From Streptomyces zaomyceticus (GTDB lineage Bacteria > Actinomycetota > Actinomycetes > Streptomycetales > Streptomycetaceae), in the NCBI RefSeq assembly GCF_014656215.1, contig NZ_BNBZ01000030.1:23763-87762 (forward strand): 64,000 nt of DNA, given 5' to 3'. The position numbers were made by a program, and so were the translations under genes. Below are positions 25,482 to 34,945 of this stretch, piece by piece; the first letter of the stretch is position 1; every line of letters begins with the position of its first letter. Below the pieces are notes generated by a model. That model was given only the letters and a program-made list of their open reading frames with translations, did no database searches and was not told the DNA's origin.

Positions 25482-26336
25482 TTACGGGAATGCGAGCGAG
25501 TCCGGGCCGAGGGGCGGTACGAGTCCCTCGGCCGCGGCGCGGGTGAGCAGCCCGCGGACCGCCGCGTAGCCGTGCTCGCCGAGGTCGGCGGTGAACTCGT
25601 TCACGTAGAGACCGATGTGCTGGTCGGCCACCTTCGGGTCCATCTCCTGCGCGTGCTCCAGGACGTACGGGCGGGAGGCCGCCGGGTCGTCCCAGGCCAT
25701 CCGTACCGAGGTACGGGCCGCGTCGGCGAGCCGCAGCAGCGTCTCGGAGCCGAGGGAGCGGCGGGCGACGATCGCGCCGAGCGGGATCGGCAGACCGGTC
25801 GTGGACTCCCAGTGCTCGCCCATGTCGGCCAGGCAGTGCAGCCCGTAGTTCCTGTACGTGAAGCGGGCCTCGTGGATGACGAGCCCCGCGTCGACCTTGC
25901 CGTCGCGGACGGCGGGCATGATCTCGTGGAACGGCATCACGACGACGTTCCCGACCCCGCCCGGCACCTGCTCCGCCGCCCACAGCCGGAACAGCAGGTA
26001 CGCGGTCGAGCGCTCGCTCGGCACCGCGACCGTCCTCCCCGCGAGGTCGGCGCCGGTCGCGGTGTCCCGGGTGAGGACGAGCGGCCCGCAGCCCCGGCCG
26101 AGGGCGCCGCCGCAGGGCAGCAGCGCGTACTCGTCGAGGATCCAGGGCAGCACGGCGTACGACACCTTCAGGACGTCGTGGTCGTCGGCGCCGCTCTCGG
26201 CCCAGCCGTTGGTGACGTCGATGTCGGCGAAGGTCACGTCGAGCCGGGGGGCGCCGGCGACCCGGCCGTGGGCCCAGGCGTCGAAGACGAAGGTGTCGTT
26301 CGGGCAGGGCGAGTAGGCGATCTTCAGCTTGGTCAC
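25482..26336 (-). CDS. mqnD: 1,4-dihydroxy-6-naphthoate synthase MqnD
   Basis: A 284-residue periplasmic-binding-protein-like enzyme of the futalosine pathway. SPCPNDTFVFDAW at the N terminus and the HEARFTYRNYGL block (about residues 158-169) are typical. It turns cyclic dehypoxanthine futalosine into 1,4-dihydroxy-6-naphthoate, a menaquinone precursor. GTG 26336 overlaps the mqnB stop by 4 bases, so mqnB and mqnD are translationally coupled. Confidence 0.95.
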   Translation of the reverse strand: MTKLKIAYSPCPNDTFVFDAWAHGRVAGAPRLDVTFADIDVTNGWAESGADDHDVLKVSYAVLPWILDEYALLPCGGALGRGCGPLVLTRDTATGADLAGRTVAVPSERSTAYLLFRLWAAEQVPGGVGNVVVMPFHEIMPAVRDGKVDAGLVIHEARFTYRNYGLHCLADMGEHWESTTGLPIPLGAIVARRSLGSETLLRLADAARTSVRMAWDDPAASRPYVLEHAQEMDPKVADQHIGLYVNEFTADLGEHGYAAVRGLLTRAAAEGLVPPLGPDSLAFP

Positions 26337-27085
26337 GGCGAGGGCTCCAGGAAGACGGTCCGACTGAGCAGCTCGAAGGTGTGCCGGAGCGCGCCGAGGG
26401 CCTCGCCGATGCGCCAGGCGGCACGGTCGCGGGGGCCGACGGCGTTCGACACGGCACGGATCTCGACGACGGGCACGCCGTACGCGGCGGCGGCCTCGGC
26501 GACACCGAAGCCCTCCATCGCCTCGGCGGCGGCTCCGGGATGGCGCTCGGCCAGCTCGGCGGCGCGCCCCGCTGTTCCGGTGACGGTGGAGACGGTGAGG
26601 ACGGGTGCCACCGCGTGCGGCAGGCCTCCGGCGCCCAGGGCGGCGGAGATCCGGCCGGTGAGGGCGTCCGGCACGGGGTGCGCGGACCGCCCGAAGCCGA
26701 GCTCCTCGACCGTGAGGTACCCGTCCGGGGTTTCCGCGCCGAGGTCGGCGGCGACGACCGACGTCGAGACGACGACGGACCCGAGGGGTGCGAGGGGCTG
26801 GAATCCACCGGCGATACCGGCGGAGACGACGAGGTCGTAGGGGCTGCCCGGGCTCGTGAGCGAGGCGTGGGCGAGCGCGGTCCCGGTCGAGGCGGCCACG
26901 GCGGCCGGTCCGACCCCGCCGACGAGGACGTCGACGAGCGGGCCCCCGCCGTCCGGGCCGGTGTGGCGGCGCAGGGCGAGGCCCCCCGGCAGCGGGAGGA
27001 GGCCGGGGCCGCCGAGGGCGAGGCCGGCGGAGACGGAGTCCGCCTCCGCCGCCACGGCCGTCACGATCAGGATCCGGTGGACCAC
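26333..27085 (-). CDS. mqnB: Futalosine hydrolase MqnB
   Basis: A 250-residue nucleoside-phosphorylase/MTAN-fold hydrolase from GTG 27085. GIAGGF (about residues 88-93), the EAMEGFGVAEAAAAYG block with its substrate-ribose glutamate, and EIRAVSNAVGPRDR mark the family. It splits futalosine into hypoxanthine and dehypoxanthine futalosine in menaquinone synthesis. It lies between mqnD (overlapping) and the DUF2771 gene (7-base gap), so all three probably share a transcript. Confidence 0.95.
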   Translation of the reverse strand: MVHRILIVTAVAAEADSVSAGLALGGPGLLPLPGGLALRRHTGPDGGGPLVDVLVGGVGPAAVAASTGTALAHASLTSPGSPYDLVVSAGIAGGFQPLAPLGSVVVSTSVVAADLGAETPDGYLTVEELGFGRSAHPVPDALTGRISAALGAGGLPHAVAPVLTVSTVTGTAGRAAELAERHPGAAAEAMEGFGVAEAAAAYGVPVVEIRAVSNAVGPRDRAAWRIGEALGALRHTFELLSRTVFLEPSP

Positions 27086-27092
27086 CGGACGA

Positions 27093-27572
27093 TCAGGATT
27101 CCTTCTTCAGCTGGAAGTGCCAGATGCCGGTCAGCTTCTTGCCGGTGTTCTCGACGATGGTCACCTGGGTCTTGTCGGTGGCCTCGCCGGTCTGGCTGGA
27201 GAAGAAGGCGCTGGCCGGAATGGTCCGGTACGTCTTCTTGTACGGCTCGGGCTCGGCCTGCTGGCCGCCGAGGAAGATGGTCCAGCCGTTGTCCGCGATC
27301 TCGGGGTCGACCCCGAAGCGGATCTTGTCGTCCATCGCCACGGTGATGGACTTCTCGGCCTTCTTGTTGAGGCACTGCTGGATCTGCGACTCCTTGATGG
27401 CGTCGCCGTTGTTGTAGCAGGCGGCCTCGGAGTGGATCGAGTCGGACCCGACCGTGACGGTCGCGATCGGAGTCGGCTTGTCGCAGGCGGAGAGTACGAG
27501 GAGCCCGGCGGAGACGGCCCCGAGGGCGACGGCGGCCCGGCGGCGCGAGCCGGAGAAGAACGCAACGGTCAT
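27093..27572 (-). CDS. DUF2771 lipoprotein
   Basis: A 159-residue exported lipoprotein from ATG 27572: basic start, hydrophobic core and the lipobox LSAC with Cys30. The mature part is beta-rich with two more Cys (CYNN and QQCLN) likely to form a disulphide. DUF2771 proteins are actinobacterial and of unknown role. The 7-base gap to mqnB suggests co-transcription, and perhaps a link to respiratory quinone biology, though that is inference. Confidence 0.88.
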   Translation of the reverse strand: MTVAFFSGSRRRAAVALGAVSAGLLVLSACDKPTPIATVTVGSDSIHSEAACYNNGDAIKESQIQQCLNKKAEKSITVAMDDKIRFGVDPEIADNGWTIFLGGQQAEPEPYKKTYRTIPASAFFSSQTGEATDKTQVTIVENTGKKLTGIWHFQLKKES

Positions 27573-27677
27573 GAGCCGAAGGCTATCGGGCCGCCGCGCC
27601 CGCGCCACGCGGGGGTACGGCGTGCCGCTCTCCGGTACCGGAAGGAGGACGTTCCGGGGCCCTCGTCCCCGCCCCGG

Positions 27678-29081
27678 CTACGCCACCCGGGCCTTCGACC
27701 GCCCCTTGGGCCCCGGCCGCCGCCGGGCCGCCGCGAGCAGGCCCCGTACGGAGAGGAGCGCGCCGAGGCCGAGGATCGCGGCCGCCACCGCCATGCCCAG
27801 GGTCCCGTTCAGCGGCAGCGCGATGCCGATCGCGCCGCCCACCACCCACGCCACCTGCAGCGCCGTCTCGGAGCGCGCGAACGCGGAGGTCCGCACCACC
27901 TCCGGCACGTCCCGCTGGATCAGGGCGTCGAGGGACAGCTTCGACAGGGCCTGGGTGAGGCCCGCGACCGCGCCCAGGACGGCCACCATCGCCCCGCCGA
28001 AGAAGATCGCCGTACAGATCGCGGTGGCGCAGACCACGCTGATCATGGTGGCGATGATCACTTCGGGGCCGTGCCCGCGGTCCCGCAGCAGTGAGCCGGC
28101 CGCCGTGCCGCAGGCGTTGCCCACACCCGCCGCCACGCCCACGATCCCCAGGGAGACGGCGGCGCTCTGCCCCGACAACGGGTGCTCGCGCAGCAGAAAC
28201 GCCAGGAAGAAGATCAGGAAACCCGACAGCATCCGCTGCGCCGCGTTCGCCTCCAGCCCGTGCAGCACCGACGGGCCCACCGTCCGCAGACTCGGCTTCC
28301 GCTCGCCGTGCGTCAGCAGATGCGCCCGCCGCTCACCCTTCGCCGAGTCCACCTTGGGCGGCATCCGCAGCGCCCAGAACGCCCCCAGCAGGAACAGCAC
28401 GCACGCCCCGTACAGCGGGTACGGAGGCCCGATGACCTGGAGCCCCGCCCCGATGGGCGCGGCGATCCCGGTCGCGAGCAGCCCGGCGAGGGTCACCCGC
28501 GAGTTCGCCTTCACGAGCGAGAAGTCCGGTGGCAGGAGCCGGGGCACGACCGCGCTGCGCACCACCCCGTACGCCTTCGAGGCCACCAGGACCCCCAGCG
28601 CCGCCGGATACAGCTGGATGCCGCCGGTGGCGACCGCCGTCGACATCGTGATCGCCAGCACAGCCCGGGTCAGCATCGCGCCCGCCATCGCCGCCCGACG
28701 CCCGTGCGGGATCCGGTCCAGGAGCGGACCGATCACCGGGGCGAGCAGGGTGAAGGGCAGCATCGTGACGGCCAGGTAGAGGGCGACGCGACCGCGGGCC
28801 TCGTCGGTGGGCACGGAGAAGAAGACGGTGGAGGCGAGGGCGACGGTGATCATGACGTCCCCGGCGCCGTTCACGGCGTGCAGCTCGATCAGTTTCCCGA
28901 GCCCGGACTCGCCCGCGCCGTGCGCGTGCGTGGCCTTGCGAATGCCCTTCGCGGTGCCCGTGAACGGCAGGTGCAGGGCGCGACCGACCCTCCGGCCCGC
29001 TCGGCGGAGCGGCCCGGCATGATCTTCGGATCGTGCGGGGGACCGTGCGGCTGCCACTCCGTCATAGTGCCCCACCGGCAC
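27678..29081 (-). CDS. Major facilitator superfamily transporter
   Basis: A 467-residue MFS protein with twelve predicted membrane segments after a hydrophilic head of about 60 residues, and a basic C-terminal tail. GTG 29081 is used; GTG 29057 is an alternative, as neither has a clear ribosome binding site. The LLDRIPHGRRAAMAG loop is the family signature. The substrate is unknown. It is 105 bases upstream of the DUF2771 gene on the same strand, so the mqn genes may be its downstream neighbours in one operon. Confidence 0.88.
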   Translation of the reverse strand: MPVGHYDGVAAARSPARSEDHAGPLRRAGRRVGRALHLPFTGTAKGIRKATHAHGAGESGLGKLIELHAVNGAGDVMITVALASTVFFSVPTDEARGRVALYLAVTMLPFTLLAPVIGPLLDRIPHGRRAAMAGAMLTRAVLAITMSTAVATGGIQLYPAALGVLVASKAYGVVRSAVVPRLLPPDFSLVKANSRVTLAGLLATGIAAPIGAGLQVIGPPYPLYGACVLFLLGAFWALRMPPKVDSAKGERRAHLLTHGERKPSLRTVGPSVLHGLEANAAQRMLSGFLIFFLAFLLREHPLSGQSAAVSLGIVGVAAGVGNACGTAAGSLLRDRGHGPEVIIATMISVVCATAICTAIFFGGAMVAVLGAVAGLTQALSKLSLDALIQRDVPEVVRTSAFARSETALQVAWVVGGAIGIALPLNGTLGMAVAAAILGLGALLSVRGLLAAARRRPGPKGRSKARVA

Positions 29082-29518
29082 GCCCGACGAACCGTGGCGC
29101 GGCGGGGGAGACCCTCCGGACCGTCCGAAAATCTCCTTCCGGCCCGCCCCGCGGCCCGATTCCGGCCACCCTCACGAGCACCCTCCCGACCGCCCGCCGG
29201 ACCGCCACGACTCCCCTTCCGGACCGCCCGGCACCCCTCGCCGGCCGTCCGCGATCCGGGCCACTTGGGACGGGCAGGTGGGCTGAGGCCCGCGAACGGG
29301 GTAGCGTGCGTAGCGCGTCACCGGCGGAAGCTCTCGGCCGCGCGCCTCTTCGGCATCCCGCAGAATGGATGGCGATAGGTGTGCCCGAGACACGCGAGAC
29401 AAGTCGGGTGCGCGGACGTCGATGCGGCCCACAGGTCCGCTCCGCCCGCCGCCCGTGGCTTCGCTCCCGCCGCTCGGCCGGCGCACCCGTGAGACGGCGT
29501 AGGAGAGAAGCGAGACCT
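29082..29518. other. Gene-free stretch
   Basis: These 437 bases lie between the divergent MFS and DUF3027 genes. They are strongly C-rich with CGGACCGnCC-like short repeats in the first 180 bases. No ORF with normal codon bias, RNA gene or strong hairpin was seen. Promoters for both genes should lie here; GGTAGCGT near 29300 is a possible -10 element for the plus strand. Confidence 0.4.
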
Positions 29519-30448
29519 GTGAGTGCTGCGACGACGCGAAGCGGTACCCCGCGTACCCCGCGAGCCACGCGTATCCCCGACCGCCTGTGCGTCGAGGCCG
29601 TAGACCTCGCGCGGGAGGCCGCCGAGGAGGCGGCCGCCCCCGGGATCGTCGGCGCACACGTCGAGGCGGTCGCCGAGGGTGACCGCGTCGTCACCCACTA
29701 CTTCGAATCCAAGGAACCCGGCTACCGGGGCTGGCGCTGGGCGGTGACGGTCACCAGGGCCTCCCGCGCCAAGAACGTCACGCTCGACGAAACCGTCCTG
29801 CTGCCCGGCTCCGACGCCCTCCTCGCCCCCGAGTGGGTGCCGTGGAGCGAGCGGCTGCGCCCCGGCGACATGGGCCCCGGCGACCTGCTGCCCACCGAGC
29901 AGGACGACCTGCGCCTGGAGCCCGGCTACTCGGGCGAGGACGCCCCGCCGCCGAACTCCGCGGTCTCCGAGGAGCTGGCGGACCACCTGGACGCCGAGGA
30001 CGCCGAGATCGTCACCCGTACCCCCTCGCGGGGCGCGATCGCCGCGGTCGCCGAGGAGCTCGGCATGCGCCGGGCCCGGGTCCTGTCCCGGTACGGCCTC
30101 CACACGGCCGCCGACCGCTGGGACGAGGCCTTCGGCGCCCGTACGCCGATGGCCCAGGCCGCACCGGCCAGCTGTGAGTCCTGCGCCTTCCTGGTGCCGG
30201 TGGCCGGCTCCCTGAAGCAGGCGTTCGGCATCTGCGCCAACGAGTTCTCCCCGGCCGACGGCCGGGTCGTCTCCCTCTCCTACGGCTGCGGCGGCCACTC
30301 GGAGGCCGCGATCATGCCGAAGCCCCCGCGGCCGGCGCCGCCGGTCCTGGACTCGATGGGGGCGGACGCCTTCCCCCTCCGCCCGGCGAAGGACTCCGGC
30401 TCGACGACGGAACCGGACGCGATGTCGGAGGACCTGGGCCACTCGTAG
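29519..30448 (+). CDS. DUF3027 family protein
   Basis: A 309-residue actinobacterial protein from GTG 29519, with AGGAGA 12 bases upstream. The N-terminal 110 residues are mixed alpha/beta with YFESKEPGYRGWRWAVTV; the middle is acidic. The C-terminal third has CESC, GICANEFSP and YGCGGHSEA, a Cys-rich arrangement that could bind zinc. The family is conserved in actinobacteria and its role is unknown. Confidence 0.88.
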   Translation: MSAATTRSGTPRTPRATRIPDRLCVEAVDLAREAAEEAAAPGIVGAHVEAVAEGDRVVTHYFESKEPGYRGWRWAVTVTRASRAKNVTLDETVLLPGSDALLAPEWVPWSERLRPGDMGPGDLLPTEQDDLRLEPGYSGEDAPPPNSAVSEELADHLDAEDAEIVTRTPSRGAIAAVAEELGMRRARVLSRYGLHTAADRWDEAFGARTPMAQAAPASCESCAFLVPVAGSLKQAFGICANEFSPADGRVVSLSYGCGGHSEAAIMPKPPRPAPPVLDSMGADAFPLRPAKDSGSTTEPDAMSEDLGHS

Positions 30449-30460
30449 CACCGGTGCGCA

Positions 30461-30524
30461 CCGCGTTCGCGCGGGCCGCGCTCCCGCCGTGCGCCGCGTT
30501 CGCGCGGGCCGCGCTCCCTCCGTG
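30461..30524. repeat. 33-bp direct repeat, two units
   Basis: CCGCGTTCGCGCGGGCCGCG plus CTCCCNCCGTG occurs at 30461-30491 and 30494-30524, period 33. Degenerate GCCGCGC/GCGTACGCCGCG units follow to about 30630. No gene was found in this stretch. Confidence 0.75.
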
Positions 30525-30674
30525 GGCGCCGACTGCCGTGCGGCGCGCCGCGTCGGCTTGCGCCGCGCCGGTTTACGCCGCGCTCCTTCAGCGGGCGCCG
30601 CGCCGCGTCGGCGTACGCCGCGTCCGCGCTGGCAGTGCCCGACGCCTTGGTCCACCCCCCGCCGTGTGGGCAAT

Positions 30675-30819
30675 CGTCCCGCGGGGCGGGACGGGTGGGC
30701 ACACGGGACGGTGCCCCTTGCCGGGCCCAGGCCCCTCGCGCCTGAACGCCGCGCGGACGGTGCGCCGACGGGTGCGGCGCCGCGGGTGGTTGTGCCCACC
30801 CGTTCCGCCCCGCGGAACG
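30675..30819. repeat. Nested inverted repeat with two terminal hairpins
   Basis: CGTCCCGC-GGG-GCGGGACG (30675-30693) and CGTTCCGC-CCC-GCGGAACG (30801-30819) are perfect 8-bp hairpins. They are also parts of a longer inverted repeat: about 24 bases ending at 30702 match the reverse complement of 30791-30814 with one mismatch (shared core GGGTGGGCACA/TGTGCCCACCC). The enclosed 88 bases have no ORF. It could be a small mobile unit or a structured RNA. Confidence 0.7.
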
Positions 30820-30839
30820 CCTGCCCACAACCAGGCCCG

Positions 30840-31120
30840 GTGGGGCAGCCGCCCACCACCAGGTCCGTGGGGCGGGCGCCCACATCCAGGCCCGTGGGGC
30901 AGCTGCCCACAACCAGGCCCGGTGGGGCAGCCGCCCACCACCAGGCCCGTGGGGGCGGGCGCCCACCACCAGGCCCGTGGGGCAGCCGCCCACATCCAGG
31001 CCCGTGGGGCGGGCGCGCACAACCAGGCCCGTGGGGCGGGCGCGCACAACCAGGACCGTGGGGCGGGCGCCCACCGCCCGGTCCCGTGGGGCAGCCGCCC
31101 ACCACCCGGGCCGGCAGGGC
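30840..31120. repeat. 27-bp tandem repeat array, about eleven units
   Basis: GTGGGGC anchors occur at 30840, 30867, 30894, 30922, 30949, 30977, 31004, 31031, 31058 and 31086, with a degenerate copy near 31113; the spacing is 27 or 28. The unit is CCAGGCCCGTGGGGCGGGCG plus CCCACAA or a variant. Spacing changes of one base break any continuous reading frame, so it is a noncoding minisatellite and not a protein repeat. It ends about 180 bases before the sacsin-type gene. Confidence 0.9.
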
Positions 31121-31301
31121 AGTCGCCCCCGGCCCGTGTCCCCGTCCGAACGCCTCCGCGCGCCCCCGCGCCCATCGTGCCCCCGCGAGAGCCGCGGCCC
31201 GGAGCGCGGTACCTTCGGGCACCCGGGCCCATGGGCCCGGGCCGGACCTCAGGGTTCGGGCCGACCCGGCAGTACCAGCGCCCCGCAGAGTGGAGTCAGA
31301 C

Positions 31302-34300
31302 GTGAGCGTCAGCGTCCGGACGACGACCGACGGAACCGATCCCTTCGGCACCGCACGGCTGCGGCGGGGTGTGCTCGACGCCTGGGGCGCCTCGCCCGCC
31401 CGGTTCCGGGAGGACGCCAACGCCGAGGAGGACCTCGCCCTCGGCGGCTACCGGGACCGCCTCGTCGTCGAGCTCGCCCAGAACGCCGCCGACGCGGCCC
31501 ACCGTGCCGGTGTCACCGGCCGGCTGCGCCTCACCCTGCACCCGGCGGATCACGAGGGCCCCGCGCTCCTCGCCGCCGCCAACACCGGCGCCCCGCTGGA
31601 CGCCACCGGCGTCGAGTCGCTGTCGACGCTCCGGGCCTCGGCCAAGCGGGAGCAGCAGGCCCACGGCGCCGTGGGACGCTTCGGCGTGGGTTTCGCCGCG
31701 GTCCTCGCGGTGACCGACGAGCCCGCCGTCCTCGGCCGGCACGGCGGTGTCCGCTGGTCGCTCGCGGAGGCCCGCGAACTCGCCGCCGAATCCGCCCAGT
31801 ACAGCCCGGGGCTCGGCGACGAACTGCGCCGCCGCGACGGCCACGTACCCCTGCTGAGGCTGCCGCTGCCCGCCGAGGGCACCGCTCCCGACGGCTACGA
31901 CACCGTCGTCGTCCTCCCGTTGCGCGACACCGCCGCCCGTGACCTGGCCGAGCGGCTCCTCGACTCCGTCGACGACGCGCTCCTCCTCACTCTTCCGGGG
32001 CTCGCGGAGATCGTCGTGGAGACCTCCGAAGGGGTACGGACGCTCCGTTGCTCCGAGGACGACGGCTATGTGCGGATCGTCGACTCGGCCACCGGCACCC
32101 ACCGCTGGCGGACCGTCTCCCACGGCGGCCCGCTCGACGCCGAACTGCTCAAGGACCGCCCCGTCGAGGAGCGCCTGCGCCCCCACTGGTCGGTCACCTG
32201 GGCCGTCCCCGTGGACGCCGAGGGAGCCCCGCGCCGGCCGCGTACGACCCCGGTCGTGCACGCGCCGACGCCCACCGACGAGCCGCTCGGCATCCCCGCC
32301 CTGCTCATCGCGTCCCTGCCGCTCGACACCGCGCGCCGCCATCCGGCGCCGGGCCCGCTCACCGACTTCCTGGTGCAGCGCGCGGCCGACGCGTACGCCG
32401 AACTCCTCGCGGAGTGGCAGCCGGTGACGACCGCGACGCTCGATCTCGTCCCCGGCCCGCTCGGCAAGGGCCCGCTCGACGGGGCGCTGCGCGAGGCGAT
32501 CCTCGACCGGCTGCCGAGGGTCGCCTTCCTGGCGCCGGCCGCCCCGTCGGAGGAACTTCCGGCGCTCCGCCCGATCGAGGCCGAGGTCGCGGAGGGCGCG
32601 GGCGCGGACACGGTCGGCGTCCTCGCCGAGGTCTTCCCGACGCTCCTGCCGGCCGGTCTCGAGCGGCGTCCGGAGCTGCGGACCCTCGGGGTCGGCCGGG
32701 TGCCCCTGACCGAGGCCATCGACCGTCTGGCGGGGGTGGACCGGGCGCCGACGTGGTGGTGGCGCCTGTACGACTCCCTCGCGGGCGTGGACCCGGACCG
32801 GCTGTCCGGCCTTCCGGTGCCGCTGGCGGTGCCGGAGTCGGCGGCGGAGCGGCTGCCGGAGCCGGAGTCCGACGCGGAGCAGGCGTCCGGCCCGGGCGGG
32901 CGGGGCCGTATCCGTACGGCCGTCGGCCCCCGGCAGGTCCTCCTCCCGCAGGACCGGACCCCCGCCGAGCTGACCCGGCTCGGGTTGAAGGTGGCCCACC
33001 CCGATGCCGCCCATCCGCTTCTGGAGAAGCTGGGCGCGCTCCCCGCCACGCCCCGCGCGGTCCTGACGACGCCGCAGGTGCGGGCGGCCGTCGCGGCCTC
33101 CCTGGACGCGGGCGAGATCTGGGACGAGGACGCGGAGACGCTGGACGCGGACGAGCTGGTCGAGACGGTCCTCGGTCTGGTCCGGGACGCGGAGCTCGAC
33201 CCGGGCGAGGAGCCCTGGCTCGGCGCCCTGGCCCTTCCCGACGAGGACGGCGAGCTCTCCCCGGCGGGAGAGCTGGTGATGCCGGGCTCGGCCTTCGCCG
33301 CCGTCATGCGCGAGGACGAACTCGCCCTCGTCGACGCCGACCTGGCCGGCCGCTGGGGCGAACAGCCGCTCGCCGCCTGTGGAGTCCTGGCCACCTTCGC
33401 GCTGGTCCGCGCGACCGATCTGCTGCTCGACCCGGACGAGGTGGAGCCCCGCGAGGGCGACTACCCGGAGCCGGACGACGCCGGGCTCCTCGACGCGGTC
33501 GACGTGTGGTGCGAGGACGTCCTGGACCGGCTGCCGGAGTCGCCGGTGCCGCCGGTGGCGACGGAGATCGTGGCCGTACGGGATCTGGACCTGGTCGACG
33601 ACGACGCCTGGCCGCAGGCCCTCGCGCTCCTGGCGCAGCCGCCGCTGCGGGACGCCCTGACCCAGCCCGTGCGGGTGCTGCTGCCGGACGGCACGACGGA
33701 GACGGTCCGCTCGTACACGGCCTGGTGGCTCCGCGACCACCCGGTCCTGGACGGCCGGCGGCCGGCCGGGCTGCGCGCGGCGGGCACGGACCCGCTCCTG
33801 ATCGGCCTGTACGACTCCGCCGACGCGACGGGCTTCGAGGACGAGCAGGTCCTCCGGGCCCTGGGCGTACGCACCTCGGTGGCGGCGCTCCTGGACGAGC
33901 CGGGAGGGGCGGCGGAGCTCCTGACGCGCCTGGCGGACCCGGAGCGGGAGGTCACGGACGCGCAGCTGCATGCCCTCTACACGGCCCTGGCGGACCTGGA
34001 CCCGGAGCAGGTGACGCTGCCGGACGAGCTGCGCGCGGTGGTCGACGGCACGGTGGTCGTGGTCGACGCGTCGGAGGCGATGGTGGCGGACGCCCCGGAC
34101 CTCCTGCCGCTGGCGGCGGGGCTGCCGCTGCTTCCGGTGTCCCCGGCGCGGGCGGCGGACCTGGCGGAGCTGTTCCAGGTCAGGCGGCTGAGCGAGGCGG
34201 TGGAGGCGGAGGTCGCGACGGTGGGCGAGGAGCACGAGGTCCCGGACTCGGTCCGTATCCTGCTGGGCCCGTCGACGCCCACCGGCTACATCGAGCACGA

Positions 34301-34496
34301 GGAGCTGCGGGCGGCGGGCACGGAACTCGACTGGCGCCGCACTCCGGACGGCACCGTCCACGCGTCCACCCTGGAGGGTGTGGCGGCGGGCCTGGCCTGG
34401 GCGGCGGGCCAGTGGCCCCGCCGCTTCGAGGTGGCGGCGCTCCTGGAGGACCCGTCGAGGACGGCGGAGCTGGCCAGGGACCGCTGGTTCGACTGA
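31302..34496 (+). CDS. Sacsin-type GHKL ATPase-domain protein
   Basis: A 1,064-residue protein from GTG 31302, with GGAG 6 bases upstream. The first 200 residues carry the GHKL (HSP90/MutL-type) nucleotide site: an N box in LVVELAQNAADAAHRAG (about 48-64) and GRFGVGFAAVL (about 126-136), as in sacsin repeats. The rest is acidic, Leu/Ala/Asp-rich and without a recognised domain. Such proteins are conserved in actinobacteria and may act as ATP-driven chaperone-like machines, but no function has been shown that I know of. Confidence 0.85.
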   Translation: MSVSVRTTTDGTDPFGTARLRRGVLDAWGASPARFREDANAEEDLALGGYRDRLVVELAQNAADAAHRAGVTGRLRLTLHPADHEGPALLAAANTGAPLDATGVESLSTLRASAKREQQAHGAVGRFGVGFAAVLAVTDEPAVLGRHGGVRWSLAEARELAAESAQYSPGLGDELRRRDGHVPLLRLPLPAEGTAPDGYDTVVVLPLRDTAARDLAERLLDSVDDALLLTLPGLAEIVVETSEGVRTLRCSEDDGYVRIVDSATGTHRWRTVSHGGPLDAELLKDRPVEERLRPHWSVTWAVPVDAEGAPRRPRTTPVVHAPTPTDEPLGIPALLIASLPLDTARRHPAPGPLTDFLVQRAADAYAELLAEWQPVTTATLDLVPGPLGKGPLDGALREAILDRLPRVAFLAPAAPSEELPALRPIEAEVAEGAGADTVGVLAEVFPTLLPAGLERRPELRTLGVGRVPLTEAIDRLAGVDRAPTWWWRLYDSLAGVDPDRLSGLPVPLAVPESAAERLPEPESDAEQASGPGGRGRIRTAVGPRQVLLPQDRTPAELTRLGLKVAHPDAAHPLLEKLGALPATPRAVLTTPQVRAAVAASLDAGEIWDEDAETLDADELVETVLGLVRDAELDPGEEPWLGALALPDEDGELSPAGELVMPGSAFAAVMREDELALVDADLAGRWGEQPLAACGVLATFALVRATDLLLDPDEVEPREGDYPEPDDAGLLDAVDVWCEDVLDRLPESPVPPVATEIVAVRDLDLVDDDAWPQALALLAQPPLRDALTQPVRVLLPDGTTETVRSYTAWWLRDHPVLDGRRPAGLRAAGTDPLLIGLYDSADATGFEDEQVLRALGVRTSVAALLDEPGGAAELLTRLADPEREVTDAQLHALYTALADLDPEQVTLPDELRAVVDGTVVVVDASEAMVADAPDLLPLAAGLPLLPVSPARAADLAELFQVRRLSEAVEAEVATVGEEHEVPDSVRILLGPSTPTGYIEHEELRAAGTELDWRRTPDGTVHASTLEGVAAGLAWAAGQWPRRFEVAALLEDPSRTAELARDRWFD

Positions 34497-34533
34497 CGCG
34501 GCGGAGGGGGCGGGGGTCCGGGGTCCGGTTCCG

Positions 34534-34911
34534 TCAGTGCCGGACCAGGCAGAACGGGTGGCCCGCCGGGTCCGCGTAGACGCGCCAGCCGCGGGCGTCC
34601 TCGCCCGCGTCGAGGAGGGTCGCGCCCTGTGCCAGGACCTCTTCGTGTGCCGTGTCCAGGTTCGGGACGCCGAAGTCGAGGTGGAACTGCTGGGGGCGTT
34701 CCGGGTGCGGCCAGGTCGGCGGACGGTGGTCGGGGACGCCCTGGAAGCAGAGGACGAGACCGCCGGGTGTGTGGAGCGTGGACCAGGCCTCGTCCAGGGC
34801 CCAGCGGCGGTCCGGCCGGTCGACCTCCCCGCCCAGGACCGCGCGGTAGAACCGGGCGAGTTCGCGGGGTGCGGAACAGTCGAGGACGACGCACTGCAGT
34901 TCGGCGATCAT
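34534..34911 (-). CDS. VOC family protein
   Basis: A 125-residue glyoxalase-fold protein from ATG 34911. The first module has QCVVLDCSAPRELARFYRAVLGG and the second FHLDFGVPNLDTAHEEV, ending with GWRVYADPAGHPFCLV. This is the glyoxalase-6-like type common in Streptomyces. The substrate is unknown. It ends close to the sacsin-type gene and converges on it. Confidence 0.88.
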   Translation of the reverse strand: MIAELQCVVLDCSAPRELARFYRAVLGGEVDRPDRRWALDEAWSTLHTPGGLVLCFQGVPDHRPPTWPHPERPQQFHLDFGVPNLDTAHEEVLAQGATLLDAGEDARGWRVYADPAGHPFCLVRH

Positions 34912-34945
34912 GCCGCGGATTCTAGGAGCCCGGTCCGGACGCCCC

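Noticed and set aside
30840..31120. Possible repeat protein of 9-residue units
   Set aside because: Spacing alternates between 27 and 28 bases, so no frame runs through the array, and no start with a ribosome binding site precedes it.
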